A stretch of DNA of 64,000 nucleotides, taken from Chitinophaga rhizosphaerae (GTDB taxonomy: Bacteria > Bacteroidota > Bacteroidia > Chitinophagales > Chitinophagaceae). Shown one piece after another: positions 31,014 to 40,017 of the stretch (position 1 is the first letter of the stretch; each line of letters opens with the position of its first letter). Position numbers and translations under genes: made by a program. The notes under the pieces are model-generated. The model saw only the letters and a list, made by a program, of their open reading frames with translations. It was not told where the DNA came from and did not search any database. The stretch covers positions 248,001 through 312,000 of the forward strand of contig NZ_RXLO01000003.1 of assembly GCF_003958645.1 (NCBI RefSeq), read 5' to 3'.

Positions 31014-33689
31014 TCAGAATCCAAATAGATACTTCACCATCAATGTTCTGCCGCGCAGCGGCATTTCCATGATGGATAACTGGTTGGCCGTGGTCATGAT
31101 CTGCCGGTATTTTTCCTGTCCCAGCAAATTAATACCGCTCAACTCGAACGTGCTTTTCCATTTCGGAACGGCATATCGCGCCTGCACATCAAGGAAATGC
31201 TGGTGGATGCCGGCTTGTCCGGAAGGGCGGTAAGTTGTGAATTGATAGGCCGGCGTGATGGAAAGCTTCCCGGTCAACTGCTGCTGCCATTCCGCCCTCG
31301 CCTTCACCGATTCCGTGATATTGGGCGCTGCAAAGCCTCTCCGGGGTTGCAGCCGGTACACCTGTTTCCCCGCTTCCCCGGACACGGAAATCTTCGCGCC
31401 GAAAGGCAGTTTCTTTTGTGCGGCCATGCTAACGCTGAATTGACGGGAGTTGAAGGGCGATATATCGCCGTTATACCACATGTTACCGGTTTGCAGGCTG
31501 CCCTTTGCGGCGGCCGACAACTGAAGCGACAAGGCGAAGATGTATTTCGAGTAATTCCCGCCGGCGGTAAATTTCGATTGACGGTTATCGTAATCCATGG
31601 CCGTGATGCGGGTAATGCCGCTGTCTACCATAAAAGCCTGCAGGAAATTCTGGCGGGTGTGTTCCGCCGAAACCGTGATTTGCCAGAACATCATCTGGAT
31701 GGGCTTGCGGAAAGCGAAGCGGCCCGTCGCGGAATGTATGCCCGTTTTGGGAAGCGGCGCCGCGTTGGCGTTGAATTGCCGGTAATTGACGAGGATGGTC
31801 CCGGGATAAATGTCGTTGACATGCCCGAACGTGGTTTGTCTGCCGTACCGGAACTGTAATTCACTGTACCTGCCCAGGTTCTTTCTGAATTCGAGCGTGG
31901 GGTTCAGTAGGAAGTGCTCCTGCCTGCGGTCCCCGTTTTCTCCCTGTACGCCATACCCGATGAAATGCATGGCCGGTTTCGCTTCTGCAACGATCACGCC
32001 CCGCGGCAACATCCACGTGGCATTGGCGCTGGCGAACAATCCCAGGTTTCCGAAAGTGACGTTGTTGGAGAACCGATCTCCCGCGGGGCTGGGTTTCCCG
32101 GCGCTGTCCGTCGCCTGGAGGCCGGAACGGAGATGGTTCCTTTCATAATTTCCCCCTGCTGAAAACGACCACACCAGTCGCCCCCGCCTGATCCTGAACG
32201 CGGCGGACTGATGCACGTACAACTGTTCCGTTCGCACCTGTTGACCGAGTTGCAGAAACCCTGCGCTGTCGTTGACGAGGTTTTCATGCAGCCCCGGGAG
32301 GATGAACAGATTTTCTTCCACATGATCGTATTGCAATACCGAATTGTATTGCAGCAAATGTCCGCCGCCGAGTGCTTTCACGATCTGCGTTTCGTTGCCC
32401 GCGCCTTGCTGGCGGACGGGCAGGCGTTGCTGCATGAACCGGCCGTTCTGCCAGGCGTCTCCCCTTTCGGTGGCGCTGGGGATATTCAGTTTGGTGGACG
32501 ATTTCACGAAAGCCCCGGTACTGTTTTTCTCGAACTGTGCCTGCACCTGCCATTCGCGGTGGCGGTCTGTGTTCAACTGGGATTCGTGGTAGCGGATGGT
32601 GTCTCCCTGCGGCAGAAAATATTGTACCGACTGCGAAAACTCGTACCTGCGCTTCAGGTCGAGGGCGGAAAGGTTTAGCCGGAGTGCCCATTCTGCGGGG
32701 AGTTTGAACAATGCGTTGGCGTTGATGGCGTGATCGGTATTGCGGAGATAATATTTCTCGTTTACGGCGGGCTCGTTTTCTCCGGTCATGGAAAGATAGG
32801 CGTGGGGTTGCGGGGGCGGCGTGGTGCCATTGCCGGAAGAAACCCCCAGGTCGGCGGTTTCCCGCTGCAGGTTGCCGCCCGCGTTATTGGATTTCACATA
32901 GTTTATGCTCTTGACACGTTGCTGCAGGATCAGATTGCTGAAAGAAAGCAGGTAAACACCGTTCCCGGCGCCCGCTTCGCCGGTATTGACCGTGGTGGCG
33001 CGGGCTTTGCCGGACAGGCGGAGGTTGAGGGAAACATTGTCTGCCGGAACGTATCCGCTCAGGACTTTCACCGGTTGATCGCGCTCCAGCACCTGCACCT
33101 GTTCCACCGCATCTACCGGCACGTTGTTCGTAGCGATGCCGTAGCGCCCGTTGAGGAGGTTTTCCCCGTCGATATAGACATTCGAAATCCGTTTACCGTT
33201 GTAGCTGATCGTACCCTTTTCGTCTACTTCGATCCCGGGCAGCCGGGCGATCAGGTCGCCGATCACCCGGTCGTTCTTGTCTTTGAAAGCGGCTACGCGA
33301 TATTTCAGCGTATCGCCGGAGGCCTGGATGCCGGTTTTTGATTTTACGGTAACCTCCGCCAGCGCGGTAGGCAGCGGGGAAAGGGTAATGAGGAAGGGAG
33401 ACCTGCCGCTGGAGATGGGTTGGATGAAAGGCCGGAACCCCAGGGCGGTCACTTTGAGCGACAATCCGTTGCCCGTGGAAGGGAATTTACAATCGAAAGC
33501 GCCGTTGGCATCCGTTTTTGTAAAATGGACGCCGGCGCCGGAAGTGTTGATGATGGTTACGGAAGCTGCCGCAATCGGCCGGCCGGTACTGTCTTTCACC
33601 TTGCCGTTCACCGGGGAGGGTGTTTGCGCCAGGGTTTGCAGGGCGAAGGAAAGTACGGGCCATATCAGCAACAGCGGTTTCGAGCGCAA
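31014..33689 (-). CDS. Outer-membrane receptor with carboxypeptidase-like domain (TonB-dependent type)
   Basis: An 891-residue outer-membrane protein. Signal peptide at residues 1-21; residues 26-110 form a carboxypeptidase-regulatory-like domain (VNGKVKDSTGRPIAAASVTI). A plug-like region follows (LIARLPGIEVDEKGTISYNG, then RISNVYIDGENLL), and the rest is a long beta-barrel ending in a C-terminal Phe (LFGF). No start ATG is available; a TTG complementary to 33687-33689 fits the signal peptide. It is 12 bases downstream of the GLPGLI gene, so the two form an operon. The substrate is unknown; peptide or metal-related transport is possible. Confidence 0.85.
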   Translation of the reverse strand: MRSKPLLLIWPVLSFALQTLAQTPSPVNGKVKDSTGRPIAAASVTIINTSGAGVHFTKTDANGAFDCKFPSTGNGLSLKVTALGFRPFIQPISSGRSPFLITLSPLPTALAEVTVKSKTGIQASGDTLKYRVAAFKDKNDRVIGDLIARLPGIEVDEKGTISYNGKRISNVYIDGENLLNGRYGIATNNVPVDAVEQVQVLERDQPVKVLSGYVPADNVSLNLRLSGKARATTVNTGEAGAGNGVYLLSFSNLILQQRVKSINYVKSNNAGGNLQRETADLGVSSGNGTTPPPQPHAYLSMTGENEPAVNEKYYLRNTDHAINANALFKLPAEWALRLNLSALDLKRRYEFSQSVQYFLPQGDTIRYHESQLNTDRHREWQVQAQFEKNSTGAFVKSSTKLNIPSATERGDAWQNGRFMQQRLPVRQQGAGNETQIVKALGGGHLLQYNSVLQYDHVEENLFILPGLHENLVNDSAGFLQLGQQVRTEQLYVHQSAAFRIRRGRLVWSFSAGGNYERNHLRSGLQATDSAGKPSPAGDRFSNNVTFGNLGLFASANATWMLPRGVIVAEAKPAMHFIGYGVQGENGDRRQEHFLLNPTLEFRKNLGRYSELQFRYGRQTTFGHVNDIYPGTILVNYRQFNANAAPLPKTGIHSATGRFAFRKPIQMMFWQITVSAEHTRQNFLQAFMVDSGITRITAMDYDNRQSKFTAGGNYSKYIFALSLQLSAAAKGSLQTGNMWYNGDISPFNSRQFSVSMAAQKKLPFGAKISVSGEAGKQVYRLQPRRGFAAPNITESVKARAEWQQQLTGKLSITPAYQFTTYRPSGQAGIHQHFLDVQARYAVPKWKSTFELSGINLLGQEKYRQIMTTANQLSIMEMPLRGRTLMVKYLFGF

Positions 33690-33701
33690 TCCGGTATTTT
33701 T

Positions 33702-34547
33702 TTACTTGGTTAACTTGTGCTCGAGGGGGTAATTGAGCTGGGGCTTGTTGCTGGGTGCATTCATCTGCTGGCCGTTCACCGTTGCGTTTTCGACCCTGAC
33801 GTCGTCGGCGCTTCCGGCATTGGCGGAGAGCCCTTCGCGGTAGGCGGCTTCCATACGGAGGAAAGCGGTGTTAGTTGTGCTGGTGGCGTCTGCCGGTGGG
33901 TCGAGCGAAACCCCGGAAGGCAGCGCGGCGTCCGTTTCGATGCGGGTGCAGGTGAAACGGATGCGGTTGGCGACGTCGTGCGCTTCGAGGATGAGGCCGG
34001 GCAGCCCGTGCAGTTTCCAGGGGCCGAAGCTGGCGGGAATGTCGGTCGTGAACCAGGCGGTATAAGTTCTGCCTTTCACCGTGCCGGTGGCTTTCTGGCA
34101 GGTATGGCCGAGGATTTGTTTCGTTTCGGTAGTAATCTGCCAGTCGGTTTTTTCGAGGGGTTCCCGGATGAGGTAGTTCGCCTGGTGGAAATTACGGTTA
34201 ACCAGCAGGGCCTGCCCGTTGGTGTAAACGGATTCTTCCGTGACCGGCCTCCAGGCGCCCATATTCACCGTAGTGCTGTTGGTGCGCTCGGCTTCCTCGA
34301 AGGCAGCGCGGTGCGTGGAATCCTGCCGGCGCTTGGTAGCGCTGAAGTACACGCTTTGCTGCGGCCCGAACGCCAGCTGGAAATCTTCTTCCCAGATGCG
34401 CGAGGGGCGCATAGTGTCGCGGACGTGGGAGAAGTGATAATATGCGATGCCGGCGCGCCCTTCAAACGGTGTGTCGTCTTGCTGGCGGAAGGAGAACAGT
34501 GCGGAAAGCAGCAGCGCGGATATGATGTATTGAAGGAATGAATGCAT
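33702..34547 (-). CDS. GLPGLI-family protein
   Basis: Starting at the ATG complementary to 34545-34547 (MHSFLQYIISALLLSALF, a signal peptide) gives 281 residues; a longer upstream frame lacks a credible signal. The name-giving motif appears as LHGLPGLILEAHD near residue 190. GLPGLI proteins are Bacteroidota-specific exported proteins that nearly always occur next to a carboxypeptidase-domain outer-membrane receptor, as here. Their biochemical role is undefined. Upstream, between this gene and the divergent kinase gene, lie repeated CCGGCGGAT and CCATATT-like motifs. Confidence 0.9.
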   Translation of the reverse strand: MHSFLQYIISALLLSALFSFRQQDDTPFEGRAGIAYYHFSHVRDTMRPSRIWEEDFQLAFGPQQSVYFSATKRRQDSTHRAAFEEAERTNSTTVNMGAWRPVTEESVYTNGQALLVNRNFHQANYLIREPLEKTDWQITTETKQILGHTCQKATGTVKGRTYTAWFTTDIPASFGPWKLHGLPGLILEAHDVANRIRFTCTRIETDAALPSGVSLDPPADATSTTNTAFLRMEAAYREGLSANAGSADDVRVENATVNGQQMNAPSNKPQLNYPLEHKLTK

Positions 34548-34834
34548 ATCCAAATCTCGCTCCCAATCGTAGCCCCGGCAACGGCAAACCGATATCCGGC
34601 GGATAGAAATCCATATTCGAAGCTTTTCGGCCCATATTTGAACCATATTCGGAAAGCCCCGCGCAGGAATCCGGCGAAAAACGGCGGATTTGGACCGGAA
34701 CCCGGCGGATATGGAACCGGCACGCCGCTTATCCGCCATGATAGGTACATTTATATTGTTATGCGATCTAACCGTTCCGCATATAGGGATCGGATCGTAT
34801 TTTTATGTTTTTTAGCCGAGCAAATTTTTGAAGG

Positions 34835-36742
34835 ATGAATGTAAGAACGGCATTGGCTGTCTTCGGGATAATCGCCTTGTTCATGACCGCATCCTGCGGA
34901 GAGCAGCCTGCGCGGCGGAAAGCCCCGCAGCTAGCTGCGGCGGCGGATGACAAGGATTACCTGGCTCTTGTAATCGGAATGGACACCCTCGCGTCTGACC
35001 AATACTGGAAACTGGTTTTCCGGGAAGACAGTCTCCTGTCCAATCGGCCAGACAGTAACGCCAATCCGTTTTTCCACTATTTCCGCGGGCGGCGGCTCAT
35101 CAAGCAGGAGTGGCGCGACAGCGCCATGGCCCAATTCGCTAAAATGAAAGGGAAGGGGCCGGACGACGATGTTTCCCTGCTCCGGGACCACACCATCCTC
35201 GACTACGAAAGCCGCGGCGGCATGATGGTGGAAGCGGAACTGATGCAGAAAATCCTGGCGGCGATGAAGCAAGCCGAACGCCTCCACAGCCCGCTCACTT
35301 TCAGGTTCTACGACCTCATGGCCAAAGCGTATTATCAGAACGAAAACGAAAGCGAATCCCTCGAATACGCCGAGCGCCACTTCAAATCGCATCCCTACAA
35401 TACCCATCCCGTAATTATGCAACGGCACTACGATGTGTCGTTCCTCCTCGCTTACCGGATAGACGATTACGATAAAATGATGCTGTACAACGCGCTGTCC
35501 AGAAAACTGGCGGTCCATATCGGCGACAGCCTCGCCATCGCCCGCACGTACGACAGCGAAGCGCAGGTGCTCAGCAAGCGGGGCGATTTCGCCAAATCGC
35601 TCGCCTGCAGCAGGATTTATGTGGATTACCTCGAAAGAACGAGCCGCCCCCACGAAATCGCGTACAACAACCTTGCCACCAGTTTCAACCACAACGGCCA
35701 GCCCGATTCGGCCATCCGGTACTACAACAAAGCCATGGCCATGGCAAAGGCGCAGAACAGCCGGCAAACACCAATATATTACAAAGGCCTCGTGGAATCC
35801 TACAAACTGAAAGGGGACATGGGAAATGCCATGAACGCCCTGGATTCTGCGTATGGCATCGAAGTGCGCAATCTTAAAAAGATCGAAGCGGTCAAGTTTG
35901 CCGAGATCCACGAAAAATACGAAACCGAGAAAAAAGACCGCAACATCGCCGAGCTGAGCAGCCGCAACGCCCTCAACGAAAGCGTCATCCGCCAGCAAAG
36001 ATGGATTCTCGGCCTGGGGACCGTAGCGTTCCTCGGCGGCATCGGGTTCCTGTTTTTCCTCTACCGTCAAACCAAACTGACCGAAAGGAATAAACGCCTC
36101 GAGTCGGAAAATCACCGGCTCATCATGGAACAAAAATTATTGCAGGCCCAGCTGAACCCGCACTTCATCTTCAATTCCATCGCCAACCTGCAAAGCCTCG
36201 TAGCCTCGGGGGATACGCGGGAATCCGTCCGCTACCTGAGTGTTTTCTCCGGCCTCCTGCGCAATGTGCTGGAACAAAGCCGGAAAGATTTCATTTCGCT
36301 CGAAGAAGAGATTTTCTCACTGGAAAACTACCTGCAACTGCAACAGATGCGGTATCCAGGGCTGTTTGATTATAAAGTGGAACTGGCGGAAGGCACCTGC
36401 CCGGAAGAACTGCTCATCCCACCCATGATCATTCAACCGTTCGTGGAAAATTCGATCGAGCACGGGTTCCGGAATATTCAATACAAAGGGATGCTGACGA
36501 TCGGGTTCGCACTGCGCGACGGTAAACTGAACATTACCGTGAACGACAACGGAAAGGGCATCACCGAAAAAAGCCCCGGAGAACAGAAGAAACAATCGCT
36601 CGCCCAAACCATCCTGAAAGAGCGGTTCCAGGCGCTGTTCACCACAGATTGCCAGCGGGCGCGGTTCGATGTGGAAAACAAGGCAAACACCGGCGGGCGC
36701 GGCGTTTCGGTCCACATCCTCATTCCCGAGATCAGGGACTAA
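34835..36742 (+). CDS. LytS-type sensor histidine kinase with TPR-like sensor region
   Basis: A 635-residue kinase. The N-terminus looks like a lipoprotein signal (lipobox MTASC). Residues 35-350 are helical TPR-like repeats (SAIRYYNKAMAMAKAQ and others). One membrane segment lies at about 390-410 (ILGLGTVAFLGGIGFLFFLY), followed by a coiled-coil. The His_kinase domain (LytS class) has H443 in LNPHFIFNS, and the ATP-binding lid shows NDNGKGI near residue 570. The sensor part is therefore periplasmic. It is followed 11 bases later by its LytTR response regulator. Having both a lipobox and a transmembrane helix is unusual; the Cys may simply be part of a normal signal peptide. Confidence 0.88.
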   Translation: MNVRTALAVFGIIALFMTASCGEQPARRKAPQLAAAADDKDYLALVIGMDTLASDQYWKLVFREDSLLSNRPDSNANPFFHYFRGRRLIKQEWRDSAMAQFAKMKGKGPDDDVSLLRDHTILDYESRGGMMVEAELMQKILAAMKQAERLHSPLTFRFYDLMAKAYYQNENESESLEYAERHFKSHPYNTHPVIMQRHYDVSFLLAYRIDDYDKMMLYNALSRKLAVHIGDSLAIARTYDSEAQVLSKRGDFAKSLACSRIYVDYLERTSRPHEIAYNNLATSFNHNGQPDSAIRYYNKAMAMAKAQNSRQTPIYYKGLVESYKLKGDMGNAMNALDSAYGIEVRNLKKIEAVKFAEIHEKYETEKKDRNIAELSSRNALNESVIRQQRWILGLGTVAFLGGIGFLFFLYRQTKLTERNKRLESENHRLIMEQKLLQAQLNPHFIFNSIANLQSLVASGDTRESVRYLSVFSGLLRNVLEQSRKDFISLEEEIFSLENYLQLQQMRYPGLFDYKVELAEGTCPEELLIPPMIIQPFVENSIEHGFRNIQYKGMLTIGFALRDGKLNITVNDNGKGITEKSPGEQKKQSLAQTILKERFQALFTTDCQRARFDVENKANTGGRGVSVHILIPEIRD

Positions 36743-36753
36743 TTCCAATCACC

Positions 36754-37506
36754 ATGCGCATGAAATTATACATACTCGAAGATGAAGTCCGCATTCTTCA
36801 ACACCTGCTGCAGGTGGTGCAGAAAAACCCGAACGTCCAGGTAGTGGGCCATGCGGCGGATAATGCCACCGCAGCGAAGGAGATTCCCGCGCTGAAGCCA
36901 GACATCATCCTGGCCGACATCCGGTTGAAAGACGGCGACAGTTTCCGCCTTTTCCACGAGATCGGCGACACCGGTTTCCAGGTGATCTTCCTGACCGCAT
37001 ACGACCAGTACGCCATCCAGGCACTGAACATGGGGGCTTTCGGGTATTTGCTCAAACCCATCGACGAAAATGCGCTGTCGGCCATGCTGGACAAATGTTC
37101 CCAGCACCGCCAGCAGGAGCAGTTCGACCGCCGGCAGCTGGAGATCGCGCGGCAGCATTACGGGGCCCAGGGGGCGGGGAATGTGAAGCGGCTGGCGCTG
37201 AAACGGGTGGAATATATGGAGATCGTGTCGGTGGAAGATATCATGTATTGCAGGAGCGACAAGGGGTACACGACTTTTTACCTGACCGGCAAGCGGGAAA
37301 TCCTCGTGTCGAAGGGGCTGATCGAATATGAAAATATCCTGGGGCCGGCGGGTTTTTTACGCTGCCATCAATCCTGGCTCGTCAATTTTCAGTTCGTTAA
37401 AAAATATTACCGGGAAGGTTATCTGCAGATGGAGAACAACGAGCAGATCCCCGTGAGCAGCCGCAAGCGCGAAGAGGTGCTGAAGTTTTTGGAGAATATA
37501 TCGTAA
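36754..37506 (+). CDS. LytTR-type response regulator
   Basis: The start was set at ATG 36754 (MRMKLYILEDEVRIL), giving 250 residues; a longer frame from 36649 lies inside the kinase gene. Residues 1-120 are a receiver domain with acidic pocket E9/D10, phosphoacceptor D55 (ILADIRL), T (FLTAYDQ) and K (LLKPID). Residues 150-250 are a LytTR DNA-binding domain (EIVSVEDIMYCRSDKGYTTFY, ending in the FLRCHQSWLVN strand). It is the partner of the kinase directly upstream. Targets are unknown; the divergent GLPGLI/receptor operon is a candidate. A hairpin terminator follows at 37525-37552. Confidence 0.92.
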   Translation: MRMKLYILEDEVRILQHLLQVVQKNPNVQVVGHAADNATAAKEIPALKPDIILADIRLKDGDSFRLFHEIGDTGFQVIFLTAYDQYAIQALNMGAFGYLLKPIDENALSAMLDKCSQHRQQEQFDRRQLEIARQHYGAQGAGNVKRLALKRVEYMEIVSVEDIMYCRSDKGYTTFYLTGKREILVSKGLIEYENILGPAGFLRCHQSWLVNFQFVKKYYREGYLQMENNEQIPVSSRKREEVLKFLENIS

Positions 37507-37524
37507 GTCTTGCCCTGAAATAAC

Positions 37525-37552
37525 AAAGGCCCGCCATAAAAAGCGGGCCTTT
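37525..37552. terminator. Bidirectional hairpin terminator
   Basis: AAAGGCCCGC (37525-37534) pairs with GCGGGCCTTT (37543-37552) between convergent genes. Confidence 0.75.
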
Positions 37553-37570
37553 GCATTATCGTTCGTAAGG

Positions 37571-37927
37571 CTATTTCCCAAGGAAATTCCCTGGCAGCCG
37601 CATGCCCTGTTCATCGTTCAGCACTTTTTCCATAGCGTTTTGCAGCGGTTTGGGAATGGCGTTTTTGATTTCGGGGGACAGCTGTTGCAGGAGTTCGTGG
37701 AAATCGTCGTCTTCATCGTAATAACCGAAGTACAGGAAATAGTCGTCGGCGCCGTAGGCACGGAGGGAAATCTCATTGTCATCCTCGGTGTGGGTGGAGA
37801 TGACGGACCACTGTTCGCTGTCGTTGTAATCGTATCGGATGTCGAATGTTTTTTTACCAAGCGTTTCCGCGATGAGGTTTTCTACCATTTCGCCGGCCTG
37901 GTTTTTCACCATGTCTTCGTAATTCAT
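37571..37927 (-). CDS. Acidic hypothetical protein (118 aa)
   Basis: A small, strongly acidic soluble protein with no signal peptide. The central part alternates strands (FDIRYDYNDSEQWSVIS, ISLRAYGADDYFLYFGYYDEDDD) and the C-terminus is helical. Codon composition agrees with its neighbours, so it is likely a real gene. No family or catalytic residue was recognised. It is a single gene, convergent with the response regulator and upstream of the leftward beta-helix gene. Confidence 0.7.
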   Translation of the reverse strand: MNYEDMVKNQAGEMVENLIAETLGKKTFDIRYDYNDSEQWSVISTHTEDDNEISLRAYGADDYFLYFGYYDEDDDFHELLQQLSPEIKNAIPKPLQNAMEKVLNDEQGMRLPGNFLGK

Positions 37928-37995
37928 AAAAAGCTTTCTTGTAGATCGAAGTTAAGGGAATTCTTACTGAATGAGAAGTGCCCGGCAGACGTTAA

Positions 37996-39216
37996 CTAAG
38001 GCTTTACCTCAAAAGCGCCGACAGACGGGGCGGAACGGAAAGCGTTGCCCAGGTGGTCGGACAGTGGTGAAGGATTGGCCGAGCCGGCACCGGCGGCGGG
38101 GCTTGCGGGAAGGATGGAGAAATCGCCGGATGGGGGATGGGCGAACTGCGGATCTTTTCCGTACACGCCGCCGGGCTCGGCTGCGGGTAGTTGCGGGCCT
38201 TGCCATTGGCGGTTAGTGGCATGGTACCAGAGGTTGTGGGAAAAGACGAAGGTTTCGGGGGAAGTGCCGGCGCCGGTGCTGCAGGGGGTGCGCAACTGAT
38301 CGTCTACATAAATAATATTGTTGCGGAATACATTCCGGGCGCATTTCGCAAAACGGACGGTGTCTTTGTTTTCCTGGAGAATGCGGATGGCCCAGCGGCG
38401 CGGTAGATAAATGGTATTATGCATCACTTCCGAATCGGTACATCCTACGAAAGCCACGGGAACGTCTGACCCCTCGAACACGCATGCCCGAACGGTTAAC
38501 CGCGTGGCTTCCGCCCCTGCATCGGCGGGCCTGAAGAAAGCGGCGCCCGTGCTGCCGCCGAGGTTGACGGCCCGGCTGCCCGCATTCCTGAAGTGGGAGG
38601 CTTCCACAATAATGTGGCTGCTGCCGCCTTTCATCTGGAGCGCGTTGGCGCCGAGGTCCGCGAACCGGCATCTGACGATCCGTCCATCATGACAGCCGAC
38701 CATATCTACACCGCTGCCGCCCCGGGCGCCGTTTTCAAATACGCAGCCCTCGATCGTGAAGTCCCGGACGCCGGATAATTTGAGGAGATCGTTATTGCCT
38801 TGCGCCGCGATGTCGCGGAAAACGCAATGCCGGAAATAGATGTGATGCGCCGGGGAATCCGGACGGGCGCCATCGTCGAAATTGATTCCGTTGCCGGTTT
38901 GTCGGGAAAACACGATCCCTTCGACGCGGAGCCACGCGATGCTGCTGGCGTGCCATGCGGAAGTGCCGCCGCGGAAAATCACGCTGCCGGGGCTTTCGGC
39001 CAGGATGGAGACCCACCGGCCCGGGGAGCCCTTCAATCCGCTCAGGTCCACATCGCCCGGGTACACGCCGTTATGTATCAAAATGGTGTCTCCCGGAACG
39101 GCCGCTTCCGCCGCTTCCGCCAGTTGCGCATAGCGCTGCCCATGCCCCGTGTGGAGCACCGCCGCAGCGGATGGCTGCATCGCAACGGTCATCACCAAAC
39201 AAAATATCAAACGCAT
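37996..39216 (-). CDS. Secreted right-handed beta-helix protein (polysaccharide lyase-like)
   Basis: A 406-residue exported protein with a signal peptide at residues 1-18. The first domain matches the start of pectate-lyase/chondroitinase-B-type helices (AVPGDTILIHNGVYPGDVDL). Repeating coils of about 22 residues follow (HIYFRHCVFRDIAAQGNNDL, FTIEGCVFENGARG, LTVRACVFEG). Such proteins bind or cleave acidic polysaccharides. The catalytic Lys/Arg pair of family 6 lyases was not identified with confidence, so enzyme activity is uncertain. It is divergent from the efflux-operon region. Confidence 0.82.
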   Translation of the reverse strand: MRLIFCLVMTVAMQPSAAAVLHTGHGQRYAQLAEAAEAAVPGDTILIHNGVYPGDVDLSGLKGSPGRWVSILAESPGSVIFRGGTSAWHASSIAWLRVEGIVFSRQTGNGINFDDGARPDSPAHHIYFRHCVFRDIAAQGNNDLLKLSGVRDFTIEGCVFENGARGGSGVDMVGCHDGRIVRCRFADLGANALQMKGGSSHIIVEASHFRNAGSRAVNLGGSTGAAFFRPADAGAEATRLTVRACVFEGSDVPVAFVGCTDSEVMHNTIYLPRRWAIRILQENKDTVRFAKCARNVFRNNIIYVDDQLRTPCSTGAGTSPETFVFSHNLWYHATNRQWQGPQLPAAEPGGVYGKDPQFAHPPSGDFSILPASPAAGAGSANPSPLSDHLGNAFRSAPSVGAFEVKP

Positions 39217-39270
39217 AATAATTCGGGATCAACTAAAAATAATCCAAAAATCAACCGTTTCAAATAAGCA

Positions 39271-39279
39271 TGTGGATAA
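39271..39279 (-). promoter_or_regulatory. Perfect DnaA-box-like sequence in AT-rich divergent region
   Basis: The minus strand reads TTATCCACA, the consensus DnaA box. A weaker copy (TGTGGATTT on plus) lies at 39342-39350. Both sit in the AT-rich, gene-free gap 39217-39465 between divergent genes. Two sites alone do not make an origin. Confidence 0.3.
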
Positions 39280-39465
39280 CATCTTAATCATATTAAAAAT
39301 ATGGAAATATATCTTTTAATGCATTTTTAAGGAAAAATTAATGTGGATTTGGAGGAAACAGTTTGCAGTTTGCCGGCAATCCCATTAATTTTACACCCGT
39401 TCGCCTAAAAACCGATTATGGTCCCGGGCGGGATTCATCAAACTGGCACGACAATAAATAGTCTA

Positions 39466-39876
39466 ATGACACGATTGTTGATCGGATTCATGCTCACTGC
39501 GTATATGCTCCTGTTGGGAGGATATTCGCATTCCTGCTGCCAGGCCGCCCGTTTTTCCCCCGGAAAATATTTTCAAAACCTCACCGCCGACGACATGCCG
39601 GCAGACACGCACTGCGAAGAAGACCAGTTCACTCCATCCACCCCGCCAGACGCGCGCGAAGGCTTCGAAAAAACGAAGGCGGTGGAGATCCAGGAAGATG
39701 AAGACGCGCAGAACTTCCGCAAACAACAGCTATTCTGCAAGATCCTCATCACCGCCATCTTCACGGACGTCAACCGGCTCCCTTCCATCTCCCCACAACT
39801 TCCATTACCTTTTTGCCAACATTTCTCCTACGCATCCGCCGATAAATTCATCGTGCAGCGCGTGATCAGGATTTGA
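39466..39876 (+). CDS. Small Cys-containing exported protein upstream of RND operon
   Basis: The ATG at 39466 was chosen because it begins a hydrophobic signal (MTRLLIGFMLTAYMLLLGGY); about 136 residues. The segment after it has adjacent Cys (HSCC) and an acidic middle (HCEEDQF, EIQEDEDAQNF), and the C-terminus is helical then hydrophobic. No family is recognised. It lies 141 bases before the RND efflux genes and is separated from them by a UUCG hairpin, so it may be an independently transcribed accessory or sensor of the efflux system. Low similarity to known folds leaves this open. Confidence 0.5.
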   Translation: MTRLLIGFMLTAYMLLLGGYSHSCCQAARFSPGKYFQNLTADDMPADTHCEEDQFTPSTPPDAREGFEKTKAVEIQEDEDAQNFRKQQLFCKILITAIFTDVNRLPSISPQLPLPFCQHFSYASADKFIVQRVIRI

Positions 39877-39886
39877 TCCTGACCCG

Positions 39887-39904
39887 CCGGCCGTTCGCGG
39901 CCGG
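39887..39904 (+). terminator. GC-rich UUCG hairpin
   Basis: CCGGCCG (39887-39893), loop TTCG, CGGCCGG (39898-39904): a very stable tetraloop hairpin just after the small gene. No T run follows, so termination or attenuation is only suggested. A further 7-bp inverted repeat lies at 39866-39882. Confidence 0.5.
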
Positions 39905-40017
39905 AAAACCCTCCGTTCATATACTTCCGTAACACGACGCCGCCATGCGGACGGGCATTTTATGTGCCCGGACGGAAGCTTTATTCCATACAACCGTACC
40001 CAGATCCATTTTTTTTT

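Noticed and set aside
39271..39350. Calling the DnaA-box region a replication origin
   Set aside because: Only one perfect and one weak box are present, and no skew or dnaA neighbourhood can be assessed within this window.
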